Assembly (NCBI RefSeq): GCF_018320785.1
Contig: NC_054877.1
Span: 9,680,030-9,744,029, forward strand
DNA: 64,000 nt
Direction: 5' to 3'
Source of the DNA: Cheilinus undulatus
Lineage: Eukaryota; Chordata; Actinopteri; Labriformes; Labridae
Part shown: positions 20,415-32,200 of the stretch, piece after piece
Numbering within the stretch: position 1 is the first letter of the stretch
Layout: each line of letters opens with the position of its first letter
Notes under the pieces: generated by a model
The model's input: only the letters and a program-made list of their open reading frames with translations
Told to the model about the DNA's origin: nothing
Databases searched by the model: none
Translations under genes and position numbers: made by a program

Positions 20415-21738
20415 TAGGGCTGGGACGATTCACTTTTCTCCCGATTCGATTTTTTACGATTTTTTAGGTGCCGATTCGATTTAAATTGCGATTCTACGAT
20501 ATTGCCGATTTTTGCAATCTTTAGTTAGCTTTTTAAACACCAGTGAAAAAGATGAATGATAATGATGCCTACAGACTATATCATGAAAAATACACATCAC
20601 ATGTGTATAACAATACATCTAGAGAATACAAAATAGTTATAAAATGGTCAAGTGCAGGATTTCTCAGTTTATTCACAACAATTTAGTATCAATTTCACAG
20701 AATTTGACACAGACTGAGCTAAATACTGAATATGAAGTGCATTAAGTCTATACATATGTGTGTAGTATATATATGTATCACTTATTATGTAATTTTAAGT
20801 TAATATCGAATTTAACAATGTAGAATTAAGCTATTTAAAAAATATAGAGTCCTGCATCATCTCGCATTTTTACCTATCTTTGTTAAATCTGAAGATGAGG
20901 ATTTTCCCCATTTGTTGCACTGAATTAAAATGCTACCGTGATTTTTTTTTAAGAAAAGGTGAATCAATTATTATAGAGTGAATGTACTCCAATCCTTTAT
21001 ATTTCATATTTTATCAGTTTTTATGTCATCACATAATGTGTTTGTGGAGGGAGATTATGGGAGACGAGCTGATCGTCACGTCCAGCTTTAAGACTGATGG
21101 ACTGTGTTTTGCGGAGGGCATGACGTGACAGGCCGGTATTTCTTTCCTGTATTACCGAAGCCGTCATTCTTAACGACACTACACGGGACAGGTCCTTACA
21201 AATAATACGACTGTGATTATGGTAGCATGAGTAGAGACCAGCGGTAGCTTCAACGGGCTTGTTTGTTGACGTTAGCTGTTAGCTGTAGCGCTAACGCGAC
21301 GATGCCTAACTAGTAGATTCGTTGTGTTGTCTCAGTATTTTACTCTGGCGTGGCATATCTTGCAAACGACTGTCTAACTCCTGTCTAAGTTTGTGCTGTC
21401 TTTACTGTTTTGGAAGCCAAAATAAGTCTACACATCCACTATGAATGCAGCAGAAGCCGCTCTGCTGGGTAGGTACAAGCAACCGGCTCACGCAGACCGG
21501 AAGTCTCGTGTGATCTCATTGTCTCAAGAGAGAAGAGGCAAGAGTCAACTGCCAGCTAGCGATGCCTGCCGCCAACTAGCGGTCAGGAGGTGAAATTACA
21601 TCACAAACTACCGCACCAACAAAGTGAATAATTAGCTAATTAATTAAATATCGATACTGCATTTTAAAATATCGATACAGTATCGCGCCAGGAAGTATCG
21701 CGATATTTCAGTGTATCGATTTTTTTGTCCCACCCTTA
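20415..21738 (+). mobile_element. hAT-type nonautonomous transposon with a perfect 8-bp target duplication (1324 bp)
   Basis: The left end TAGGGCTGGGACGATT and the right end (reverse complement TAAGGGTGGGACAAAA) are inverted repeats. Identical 8-mers ATTAATAC flank it at 20407-20414 and 21739-21746, as expected for hAT insertion. The subterminal arms carry CGATTCGATTTTT and ATCGATAC / TATCGCGA words. Around 21060-21600 there is a more GC-rich, CpG-containing segment with several ATGs, including ATGAATGCAGCAGAAGCC just before a possible donor (GTAGGT). This could be leftover 5' sequence of a parental transposase gene. No intact transposase remains. Confidence 0.88.
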
Positions 21739-22053
21739 ATTAATACCCAGTCATGCAGCACTAATACTAAAGGTCTAATCTAAGGTAAAAAATAGATAAA
21801 TAAAACAAAACGAAAGACAGTCAGAAAAAAGACAGATCTGTCCTGATTTATTCACAATCCTTAGCAGGTAAACAAAGACATACAATTTCCAAATGCATAT
21901 GCTGTTTAAAACATGAATAATCTGTCAACTGTTGTGACAATTTTTACAGATGAATCATGGTTAATTAATTAACTAATTGTGATTTTTGTGGAAAATCCTA
22001 ATTTTCTCTTAAACTTCCTCTGCTTCTCCCCTCAGTCTTTGCCTGGTTGTATT

Positions 22054-22553
22054 TAGGGCTGGGCACTTATTCGCAAATTAGATTAAATCGCAATATGGCC
22101 TCAAATCGCAGAAGATGCAATATTTCTTTATTCCGAAATCTGAGCCAAAATACCAATTACATCTTTTTCTTTGCAGCGGAGATGTTGTGCATTACATATG
22201 CAATCATTCAAGTGTATTTTTTTTAAGAAGAGTCTGCAAAAAATCCTACGTTCTTCATTTTTGTACGTTTTACTAATTGAATATGAGAATGATATGAGAA
22301 GTATCATTCTCTCCAATACAAAAATTCATTTCAGATTAACATTACAAGTTAAAATCAGCACAAGAAATTCTTTTTTCAAAAAAATGTTGGCCCTTGTTTA
22401 ATCTATTATTGTGTTGATCATAAGGAATGATCTATTGCTTGTGTTTGTTGAAAGTAACATAAGATGAGGAACTCCAGAAATAATCGCATATCAAATTGCA
22501 ATATTGGGGAAAAAAATCCCAATTACATTATTTTCCCACATTGCTCAGCCCTA
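22054..22553 (+). mobile_element. hAT-type MITE, 500 bp
   Basis: It begins TAGGGCTGGGCACTTATTCG and ends TTGCTCAGCCCTA, with AT-rich AATCGCA / TTGCAAT subterminal words in inverted arrangement. No clear 8-bp duplication remains (GTTGTATT against GTAGAGAC). The related elements at 29940-30611 and 24130-24566 share the ending GCTCAGCCCT or GCCCAGCCCT. Confidence 0.7.
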
Positions 22554-23711
22554 GTAGAGACAGGCTAACTAGCTGGAGAAGCCTCGACAGAATGAGAAAC
22601 ATTCGGATGATGAGTACACAGCCTAGCCTTTCCTTCCTCAGCACAAGCATAAAAACACCATGTAAGCAGGAGTGCACTCAAGAGTGGAGGCAATGCTCTG
22701 ACTTTGCAGTGTTTCCTCACAGACTATCTGGGGCATACAGTTCAATATATCTGCTGATCATTTAAGAATTTTTATTCAATATTTATCCACATGAGATCGC
22801 CTCCTGTGATCAATAAACTAGACTTTAATGTCTGCCTTTCTCTCTGCTCTTTGCGTACACATTGCAACATTAGTGTGTGTTTTTGTTTTCTTCTTGCAAA
22901 AGAAAAATCATAGATCTTCATATCTGATATGCAGGAAGACATTAATGGTGTGTAAAACAATTTCTGAACACCACAATAGTTCCTGTTTTTTTAGTTCCTG
23001 TGTTTTTACAGTCTTGTTTGACTTAAAGATTCTGTCATTGGTCAGAAGTCTCTCAGTTCAGCTTTATTAGGTCTGATCTTAGAAAGTGGATCTTGTTTTA
23101 ATGTCTTTTTTATAAGGAATTAGCTGGCAGTCATTAGTCATGCTTAGGGAACGATAGTTGGAGCTCTGCTACTACAGAAATATCCACAAATATGCTTTGG
23201 TCTCAAACAGGCGTGAGACTCAGGCGTCTTTCTGCATGACTGCAGACGGAAAACTACAGAAGAGAAACAGTTTGACAAATTCTTCTGAGGAATCCACTAA
23301 TCCGTAGAAATCCTGTGACCAAGTCAGCTAAGATTTGAGTCAAAACAGCCTGAAAGAAACGTAAACGGTCAACAACTCTGGTGGCTTTCTGATGGCTGAA
23401 ACAGTCACAGACAGGTAAAACAGTGTTGGTCTACATCACCCAGTGGAGTGTCAAGGTCGCTGCGTATAAATGCAACCAGTCTGTGTGAGGTGTATGCCCA
23501 TCCCTAACGCACTGACACACATTCAGACTGTAGAAAGATGGCCCTCTGATCACATGTGGGGCAGTTTACAACACCGCATCACAAGTTAAGAGGGCTGTAA
23601 AAGTTCTTCTCTCTGACTCTGGACTGGGTGGACTCATACAAGCACCAGAAGGCTGGGAGAAACCATCACAGCTTTGACTTAGATGTTTTTATGGTAAATT
23701 TACAGTTCCCA

Positions 23712-23800
23712 AATTACAGTGAGGCAAGGCAAGTTAGTTTATATGGCAGAATTCAGCAGCAAGACAATTTAAGGTGCTTCATAGCAAACATAACAGAATA
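23712..23800 (+). repeat. Fish retroposon tail fragment
   Basis: GGCAAGGCAAGTTAGTTTATAT followed by CAATTTAAGGTGCTTCATAG and an A-rich stretch is a decayed form of the common fish LINE/SINE 3' tail (GGCAAGTTTATTTATATAGC type). Only the tail is present. Confidence 0.6.
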
Positions 23801-24129
23801 AAAGGGCAAAGGTAACATTAGAATAGGACGTTATACAACAGCTATTTTATTTATTATTTTTGCACAATAAAATGTAAAAATGGATAATACAGTGCTTTAA
23901 GAGGCATGATCTGTTATTAATATTATTGATAATAGTAGAAATTACTTCTCTTTAGCAGTAGACCTTTTTTATTTCTATGCTGAAACAAATATCTTGTTTT
24001 AACATCAAGTATTAATTTAAAGTCTCATCTTTATCAGGCTAATTTCATCAATTATTTCAGCTTAATGGTATTAGATGGTACCCATTTTTAAATAGTTAAA
24101 CTTTCCCATATTATTCTGCTGTATGGTCT

Positions 24130-24566
24130 TACCCCTACTGTATGATTTGGGAATATAATCTAATTGCATTTTTTTCCACAATTTTGCAATTGCAATTAAT
24201 ATGCAATTATTTTTTAAGTTCCTCATCTTATGTTTTTGTCAACAAACAAGCAAGAAATCATTCTATATCACAGTCAAGACAGTATAAAAATCTAGTTGCG
24301 ACTATTGTGACTCACTGAAAATTCAAATTTGAATTGTTGTATTGACGAGAATAATGGTTTTACGTCTTCTCATTTTTATTAAGATAAACACAAAAACGTG
24401 AAGTAACATTTTCCAACTATTCTAAAAAAACTGACACTTGAATGGTTGCGTACATGTAGACTGTTAAACACATTTCAGGTCAAAGAAACATTGCACCTTC
24501 TGCGTTTTAAAAATTGCAGTACACACGTCTGATTTAATCCAAATTTCCGGTTAATTGCTCAGCCCT
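24130..24566 (+). mobile_element. hAT-type MITE, left end decayed
   Basis: The right part (TTAATTGCTCAGCCCT) and the AATTGCAATTAATATGCAA interior resemble the elements at 22054-22553 and 29940-30611. The left terminus has decayed to CCCCTACTGTATGATT and no target duplication can be read. Confidence 0.5.
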
Positions 24567-24599
24567 GAAAAAACACATTATACAAGGAGCGGGTCCGAC

Positions 24600-25100
24600 T
24601 AAGCACTCGCTGGCTTGCAAATACAGAGAACAGACTTTCATTCAGTCCTTTTACTTAATGCTTTGTGTCTAAAGCATTCTTAAAAAAGCAACTAGAGCGT
24701 ATTAAAGGGGTGGTGCAGAAGAGAAATGAAGGCAGAAGGTCAGAAACTCATCACACATTAGCCACACGGATTAAAGCATGCAACCACATCCCCACACAAT
24801 ATACCCACACAATACACACACACACACACACAACCACACTGAAAAACAAGCAATGAGATCTAGCCATAAACTGATGCAAAGAGTGAAGTTTTCAGTCTGC
24901 TTTTAAAAGTGTTTACGCTCTCAGGTCTGCGGGGAGGTCGTTCCATTTACTCAGGGTGTAGAAGCCAAAAGCAGCCTCGTCTGTTTTGGAATAAATGCGT
25001 GGAGTGGCCTAGAGACCGCTGCCTGTAGACCTGAGAGTTCTGGCTGGTGCATAGCTTATTAGCATGTCTTTAATGTGCTGAGGTGCTGGGAAGTGATTCA
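24600..25100 (+). repeat. Fish retroposon-derived segment with embedded CA repeat
   Basis: The stretch TTTTCAGTCTGCTTTTAAAAG, then GGTCGTTCCATTTACTCAGG, resembles the sequence that precedes the common fish retroposon tail. A (CA)n microsatellite lies at about 24810-24834. There is no coding frame. Confidence 0.45.
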
Positions 25101-25501
25101 TAGTTGCAGCATTGTTTTCACACGTCACAGGAAAAATGAGTTAAACAAAGACCAGAATTTGTCTCCTTAAATCTTGCACTCTCTCTTTGAAACGGCCCCT
25201 TTTTTCTTTAAGTAATATAAGGAATAATAATCTAAAACTATTATCAGACAGCTCTGCCTAGCCGTGACATCACCTAACAGGAAGTTTATGGAAAGTTACA
25301 GATTACTTTAGTGCCTAAAATAACCAACGACTACCAGTTAAATTCATCTACACATAAAAATGAGGCTGACATAAATTTAAATGTTCTTTGAAACATTTGA
25401 TGGTTTTAATTGTGCCTGATGTTGCTGCTTCAGCACGTACTTAAAATAATTTTTATCACTGACTCACCCCAGAAAGAAGAATCAAAGTTTTTCTTGCATA
25501 T

Positions 25502-26215
25502 AGGGTTGTTCCGATTCTGATACCAGCTCCTGAAATCTGTCCAGTACCCCTCAAAGTGCAGGTATTGGTATCAGCGAGCACACGAGTTTATGCAACGATC
25601 CGATAGCGTTTGGTTTAACTTCATATTTTGCTTCTTTTAGCCATGCTAACTGTTAGCGCTATGAATTGGAAATCAACCCTTTTTCTCTGTCGGAAAGCAC
25701 TGTATGCACGATCTACAGTTTTAGAGCAGTGAAGAAGAACCAAAGGACCCACTGTGGCAGCAAGGACTGAAGGCTGTGTAACAATTTTTCTCTGAGTGTG
25801 ATCATTGAAATGCCTTCCAGACTGGCGCTGTCGTACACGACAAGAAGTGACACAGTTTATAGAAGTTTGATAACTTTTGAACCATAAATCGTTGCCTCCT
25901 ACTTGTTGTTTCTCTTGAAGCTGTTGTGCCTTCCCATTGATGCCTTTAAATCCTTTGCGGCAGCATTTTCAGCGAGCCTGGAGTTTATGTGACATTTGGG
26001 GACTTTGGTGACTAAATCCACACCAGTAAACCTGACATTGAACGTCTGTTTGTCCATTTAAATTTAATTAGCTTGAATGCAAATATAGGTCTAAAATAAT
26101 TTGCTAGTCTGCACAGTCCATCCAAAAAGTCCACACTGATATCAGGTCAGTACTCGGTATCGGCCGATACCCATCATCTTGGTGTCAGAATTGTATCGGG
26201 AAAGAAAAAATGGGA
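25502..26215 (+). mobile_element. Decayed MITE with GGTATCGG words
   Basis: The left end TAGGGTTGTTCCGATTCTGA and right-hand text GTACTCGGTATCGGCCGATACC, then TTGTATCGGGAA, are diverged inverted repeats. Length is about 700 bp. The interior has no coding potential, and the exact right border is uncertain. Confidence 0.55.
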
Positions 26216-27189
26216 TCCAAGCATCCCATTTTTTGAGAGGACCAGAGTTCACTGCTTTGCTATGAAGCATGAGTTTACATGAGCGAGTCCTTCTTTTGAC
26301 AGGTTCATCGTTTTACAGATTAGCCCAGCGTCATCATTGACATGCATACTTTAATGATTAAATAGCACGTCCGCCCAGGCAGTGGTGTTGCTGTTCTTGA
26401 GGCATCTGTTCTAAATTTTCTCTCATTACACAGCACTGTCTTCATGACAGAATTAAAGCAATTATATGTAATTTTAAATACACTGGGATACGTTTTTCTA
26501 CAGTAATACCTCGCCTTAGATACGTTGCTGTCATTTAAAAATGCGAATTTGGGTCACAGTGATACTTCCCCAAAGACTTGTCTGATCACTGGCATTAGTT
26601 TAGAGTTGAAGTCAGCTGTAGCTTTTAAAGAGATGAGAAGAGGAAGCTTTAGAGGGTGAGAGATCCTGGATTTGGGAAATGAAAGTATGTGACTCGAGTT
26701 ATAGTAGTTTCTTGTATCCTTTATGGTTTTTCCTTATGGTTTAAAAAGTTATGTTGCAATGGATCTGACTTCCCTTCGCAATATCTTTGTATCAGAGTTC
26801 CTGACCGTGCAGGCAGCAGTGAGTTTTACTTCCTTAGAGGTAGTTAGTGCAATCATATCTGACTGAGGATAAGGGCAAAAGTTTTACACTGTTTGCATAA
26901 AAAGGAAATGAACAGTTGGACTGAACCAGCAGGATGAAAACAAAATGACTAACGAAACAAGATGACCTAACATTAGCTCATGATGTCTTTACGGTCGGTT
27001 CATTAAGATAAATATTAGTTAAGGATCAAGGAGATCTTTATTATTATATCTGCGGGACTATTTGCACAGCCAGCAGAGCCATACAAAGCATTCCTTGAAC
27101 CAGAGGAATAAATAAAAAAAAATTTTAGGCACATAAGACAAAACGGTAAAAATGAAGACTGCCCATAAAGAGGGATGAAGGAGAGAGCT

Positions 27190-28275
27190 TTCCAGGGATT
27201 TTACGGGCCCATGGAGGTCAGCAAAATCATGATCCATTATTATTTTAAGGTGTGATAACTGTAATATTCTATTTTTTCATTGGAATAAAAAACACTTTTA
27301 TTAATGCAACAAATTATTTAGTATTTATTTGTTTATTTATTCATGCCATAGTGTATAGCCTTCTTAAAAATGTCAATCCCTTTTCTTAAAACAGAATAGA
27401 AATGGGTCAAAAGTGGCAAAATGTGTTGACAGAGGCAAAATGGGAAGAAAAAATGATGGAAAAGTGGCTAAATGGCTTACACCTCCTAAAATGAGTGCAG
27501 AAGGTGGTGAAATGTGATTACAAGGGGCAAAATTGGTTAAAAAAAAAAGTTTAACAGGAAAAGTTCAACAAAGAAAAAGATGAATCACAAGTGGGAAAAA
27601 AGGCAGAAAGAGTGGTGACAAGTGGTTAAAAAAGATTTGTAGTGACATGGTTGCAGTGTTAATTTTGGCAGCTATTTTTGATTTTAGTCTTTGTTTTAGT
27701 CTTTAAATGAAATGCATTTTAGCTTTAGTCACATTTAGTCATTTCTATCCTTTTCAGTTTTAGTCGACAAAAACTCAAAACCTTTTAGTTTAGTTTTAGT
27801 CCATAAAAGTTCTCACATTTTAGTCTTTACTTTTAGTCCAAGCATTTATTTTCTTGTGTAAATCTGGTGCCAAATCATGGAAGTGTGTTCTCTGCACTCT
27901 GCCTAACCTGGGTCTCTGCTTTTTACAGCTGAGAGGAAGAAAAGATACAGCCACAGTGTTTTTGACAGATTTACCCACAGTGGAGAAATATCATGGATTT
28001 TTAATGTCTGATAGGAACTAAATTACATTTTAGTCTAGTTTTAGTCATCCTGATGAAAACCAAACTTTGATTTTGTCAGTTTTAGTCATCACAGACCTAT
28101 TTTTGTTAGTTTTAGTCTAGTTTTTGTCATGGAAAAAAAGGCTGTTGACGAACATTTTTAGTCAGAGTTTTAGTCAACGAAATTAACGCTGCATGGGTGA
28201 GAGAAAAAAGTGATGAAAAGGGTCTAAAAATGTAGCAAAAATGGGGAAAAAAGAAGCAAAAAGCATCAGTTCCAA
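27190..28275 (-). mobile_element. Inverted relative of the 18213-19395 hAT element, interrupted by a TTAGT MITE
   Basis: At 27208-27250 the text GGGCCCATGGAGGTCAGCAAAATCATG is the reverse complement of 19186-19215. Downstream, AATGGGTCAAAAGTGGCAAAATG-type words are the complement of that element's TTTTGCCACTT array. The array resumes at 28200-28265 after the insertion at 27654-28191. Its own termini are not identified. Confidence 0.7.
27654..28191 (+). mobile_element. TTAGT-rich hAT-type MITE, copy 2 (complete, 538 bp)
   Basis: The left end CAGTGTTAATTTTGG and right end (reverse complement CAGCGTTAATTTCGT) are inverted repeats. The flanking 8-mers CATGGTTG (27646-27653) and CATGGGTG (28192-28199) match at 7 of 8 positions, so an 8-bp, hAT-style target duplication is supported. 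The interior consists largely of TTTTAGTC words and has no coding content. It is inserted in an older hAT remnant. Confidence 0.85.
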
Positions 28276-28914
28276 GCTTGACACACTTTTCAGCTCCAAC
28301 CGAGTCCAGACTATTAGCCAGGATAGCTAGCACCAATGCTACTGTCCAGCATACATACAATGATATTATCACCTGGGGAGGGCCCATTCTCTGGGTTTGT
28401 CAGGGGCACAGCCAAATCTGTGAGCAGGCCGGGTAATAATAATAATAATGTTTAATAATTACATATTACATTGAGTGGTCAAAAGGCTAATGGCAGTGGG
28501 ATTAAAGGTCACTCTGTCCTACATGACAGAGGGATGTATGCATCTAGATGAAGCAGCAAGAACGCTGTAAAAAATAGGATCTGGTTCATCCAGGATCAAC
28601 GGGGCCATTTTAAGAGTTCTAAGTTTGAATGAGTCCGGATAAAGGTAAGGGTTTAAATGTAAACTCTGTAAAATGAGAACGTTTTTTGTACATCTATATA
28701 GACTTAATAGATGTAATCACAGCACTTTAACTATGCAACTCCAGCTCTACTCAGCTGACACGACTTCTGTTAAAAATATATCACTATGTCTTTCCTTAAA
28801 GAAAAGATTGAGATTCACACAGCTTCATTAACCCCAAGGGCAGATCAGTTTTTGCAGTGTTCCCAGACCACACCTAATCTAATCAAACTCTCTGATTTCT
28901 TCCTCCTCCTGCAG

Positions 28915-29076
28915 ATGCACTGATGACGTTCCCCTCCACAAACTGAGTCCACATCCCTAAACCCGCCCAGATTCTGCTCCAATGATCCACCTCCTCTAAA
29001 CCCACCACAGTCCACCTTCTCTTGCTCAGTGGGCGGGGCTGGCCCGGCCGGGGGACGGCGGTGGGCGTGACGAGGG
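28915..29076 (+). promoter_or_regulatory. stard3nl: stard3nl 5' UTR segment of exon 2, with three short uORFs
   Basis: After the acceptor (CTCCTGCAG, ending 28914) the exon opens ATGCACTGATGACG. This holds a two-codon uORF (28915-28923) whose final A starts a second, seven-codon uORF (28923-28946, ending TGA). A third, ATGATCCACCTCCTCTAA, lies at 28984-29001. All end before the main ATG at 29077, so reinitiation or leaky scanning would be needed if this exon is used as drawn. Confidence 0.6.
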
Positions 29077-29280
29077 ATGGAGAGCTGCTGCAGCAGCAGC
29101 GCCGATTCTCGGCTGACTGGGAGAGGGGTGGGGTCTATTAACACCATTCCCATCTGTGCACGGGTGGAGTCGTATGAATCCGGGGACAAGAAGTGCATCT
29201 CTGACGTGAGGAGGACGTTCTGCCTCTTCGTCACCTTTGACCTCTTGTTCATCACCTTACTCTGGATCATAGAGCTCAAT
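29077..29280 (+). CDS. stard3nl: stard3nl first coding exon (residues 1-68, TM1)
   Basis: It encodes a Ser-rich N-terminus, the RVESYES segment before the MENTAL domain, and the first membrane helix ending LWIIELN. The donor GTAAGA begins at 29281, phase 0. The first 20 residues diverge from mammals, as expected for this tail. Confidence 0.93.
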
Positions 29281-32200
29281 GTAAGATGGATTTGTTGTTT
29301 ACCCCTTCATGATATGTTCTGTTTTTGTCGATAGCACAGGGGTTTTCACTGTACATGTAAAAAAGTTTTACATTGGCTGTGCCAGGTTGTGCTTACAGGT
29401 CATTCAGAGAGTACTCAGACCTTCAATTTTTTCAGTGTTCTTATGTTGCAGCCTGATGCTACAGTTGAATAAATATTTTTTTATTCTCATTGATCTGAAC
29501 TCAGTACCCCATCATGATAAAGTGAAACAGAATTGTAATTTTTTTTGCTAATTTATTACAAATTAAACCTGAAATATCACATTTCTCAGTTTTCAGCACA
29601 GGTGCATGGACTGTAACCTGCAAAGAGGAATGAATGTGCCGGTCTGATCCCGTCGTAAATATTTGGTGCTCAACTTCCACAGATTTCTTGGTGTTTGCTT
29701 GACTTCAGAGTAGTTAACTTCTTACATTATTGATCATTCTGCATGGGGATAAAAGAAAAAATCTTTTTTGCTTTCCAGGGCACTGGTTGGCTGAGATAGC
29801 CATGCAGCCGTCTCTTGCCAGATTTTGAACTGTCTTGTTGTGTCATAAATCTTTGGCCTGAGCTTAAAAAATATCAAACTCATGATGAAAGCTTATCCTA
29901 GTATCTGAAACCTTAACTGAGGTTGTTTAGACTAAAGATTAGGGCTGAACAATTTGCAAAAATAATCTAATGGCGGTTATTTTTCCCAATATTGCGATTG
30001 CGATTGAATGTGTGATAATTGTTAGGTGCCCACTTAAGCTACCTTTTTGCCATTAAATACTGCTTGTTTCATTTTTTCCCAACATTTTGCCTCCTCTTTT
30101 TGACCCTGTTTTTTACCATTTTTTGCCCATTTAAGCATCCTGTTGCATTACATACCACTTGTTTCCTATTTTTTTTGCCCATTTTTGCTACTTTAGACTG
30201 TTTTTTGCCCGTTTTAGTCACTTTTCGTTCATTTTTTTGCCACTGTTGGACCATTTTTTGCTACTTTCTGACCATTTTTCTAATTTTCTCTCAATTTTTG
30301 CCCCTTTTCACACATTTTTGCTGCTTTTTGACCATTTTTGCCACCTTTCACTCAGGCTATTTTTTTGCCACTTTCACCCACTTTTCAACACTTAGATTGC
30401 GGCTCTTACAAAGGTTTTTTCCAACAATTTGGCTCTTTGGTTGAGCAGGGTTGGGTAACACTGGTGTAGAGCATAAAATATCTACTGCAAAAATTGTATC
30501 TGGTATTCTGACACATTTCAGGTTGAAGAAATATAGCACTGTCTGCAATTAGAATATTGCAGCAGGCCATATTGTGATTTAATCTAATTTGCTATTAATT
30601 GCCCAGCCCTACTTGAAATGCAATTTAAAGGTCATATATTATGCAAAAAAACTCTTTTTAAGGCTTTTCTAGCAAAAAAATCAATTCCCTCCCCCCTCTC
30701 TTTCTCCACCTTTCAGAAAATATGTGCTGAAACAAGCCGTTCTCAGATTTTACCCTCAAGATTGTCATAAGGGGAGTTAGCCCCACCATCAGGTTTGGTT
30801 GGCCCTCACCTCCCCTCTCAGCTGAGAGAGTCACATCCATTTCCTGAGAGGGGCGTGGTCAGGGGCAGAGTCATACAGCTCAGTAACATTTAAAGCTACA
30901 GACACAGAAACAGCTTGTTCTGAGCAGGGCTGGAACAGAGGGGTTTATAAACATAAAAAAATCCAATACTGGATTGTTTTTCAGCAACAGACTTCACAGG
31001 CATGCTTTGGGGACTTCAGAGACCAATATAAACTTGTCTTAAAGGGGTAAAATATGTGAGCTTTAAGGTGACTAACTCATTGTGTCTTCATTTACTATCA
31101 TAAATGATGAACACAGGCAGGAAATACCCACATTTTAAGTTTGTTTGACTACATGTTATCACAATAAATGTGTTGAATTCAGCTGACATGCCACCATGAC
31201 GGGCTGTATTTTCTGTGCCAGATAACTCCAAAGCTCTGACTCATCTCTTAGTCAGCTACGACTGTAGCGGCCTTTGTAAGTCCATGGTCAAAAGGTTGTG
31301 TTTGAATTGTGTCAAGGCAAACAGAAACAGGTCAGGTGCCACTGGAGAAGCGAATCCAGGTCATTTAGTCATTAAACTTTGTGCTCTGAATGAGGAAGTA
31401 ATTTTACTGCAGCACACATTACCAGAATGCTCCAGTTTCAGTGAAGTAAACTGTGAAAACTGATGACAAATACTTATTATATGGTGGGAGGGAATTTCAG
31501 TGGCAAAGGTTAAACAGTTTTATCTGCTGTGTGGAAGAATGTTTGGTTCTCTGTGACCGTAAAAACAGTCAGACTGGAACCAGTACGTGTTTACGGGCTT
31601 TCTTCCGTCTTTGGAAATTTTTAGTTTCCTCTTACTGTAACACTGAATGTGACCAGGAGAGGAGCCTCATTCCTCACCTGCAGAGAAAAAAGCCACTTTT
31701 GCTCCAGGCAACTCTAAGACAACCAGCGCACTGCTGCAGAGCACATATGTCTGAAAGCAGCCAGCCCTCCGCTTTGGGCTGTATTACCCAACAACCTGAC
31801 TTCAAGACGACCTGACCCTGGTACAACGAGGGCTGTAACCAACCTCACACCGTCCACTTGCTGAGCCTCGATCAGAGGTACTGATCGGCACTGAAGTGTT
31901 CTGCCAGATTTCCCACATCTGCCAATCAGTGGGGGATTCGGTTCTAGGGTCTCCCCTCTTTGCAAACCGCTGCTGAGGAATCCTGTCGGTTCTAACATCT
32001 GATCTGATGGACTGTAAGAGTGTTTCACAATTTTTATGTCTAATTACCGTCCATCCATTCATTATCTAGATCTCTTACCTAGTCTGGGGTTTCGGGGGGG
32101 GGGCTGGAGCCAATCCCATCATCCTTTTGGGTGAAAGGTGCTGCACACCCTGGGCTGACATAAAGAGACAAACAACCATGCACTCTTTCATTTTAGAGTC

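Larger units (their letters stand above)
17274..28914 (+). other. stard3nl: stard3nl intron 1 (putative), 11.6 kb, MITE-rich
   Basis: No coding exon is recognisable in this stretch. It holds at least six MITE-type elements listed separately, retroposon tails near 23710-23800 and 24600-25100, a CA microsatellite at about 24810-24840, and long plain AT-rich gaps (17274-18204, 22560-23700, 26220-27180, 28440-28900). Confidence 0.5.
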
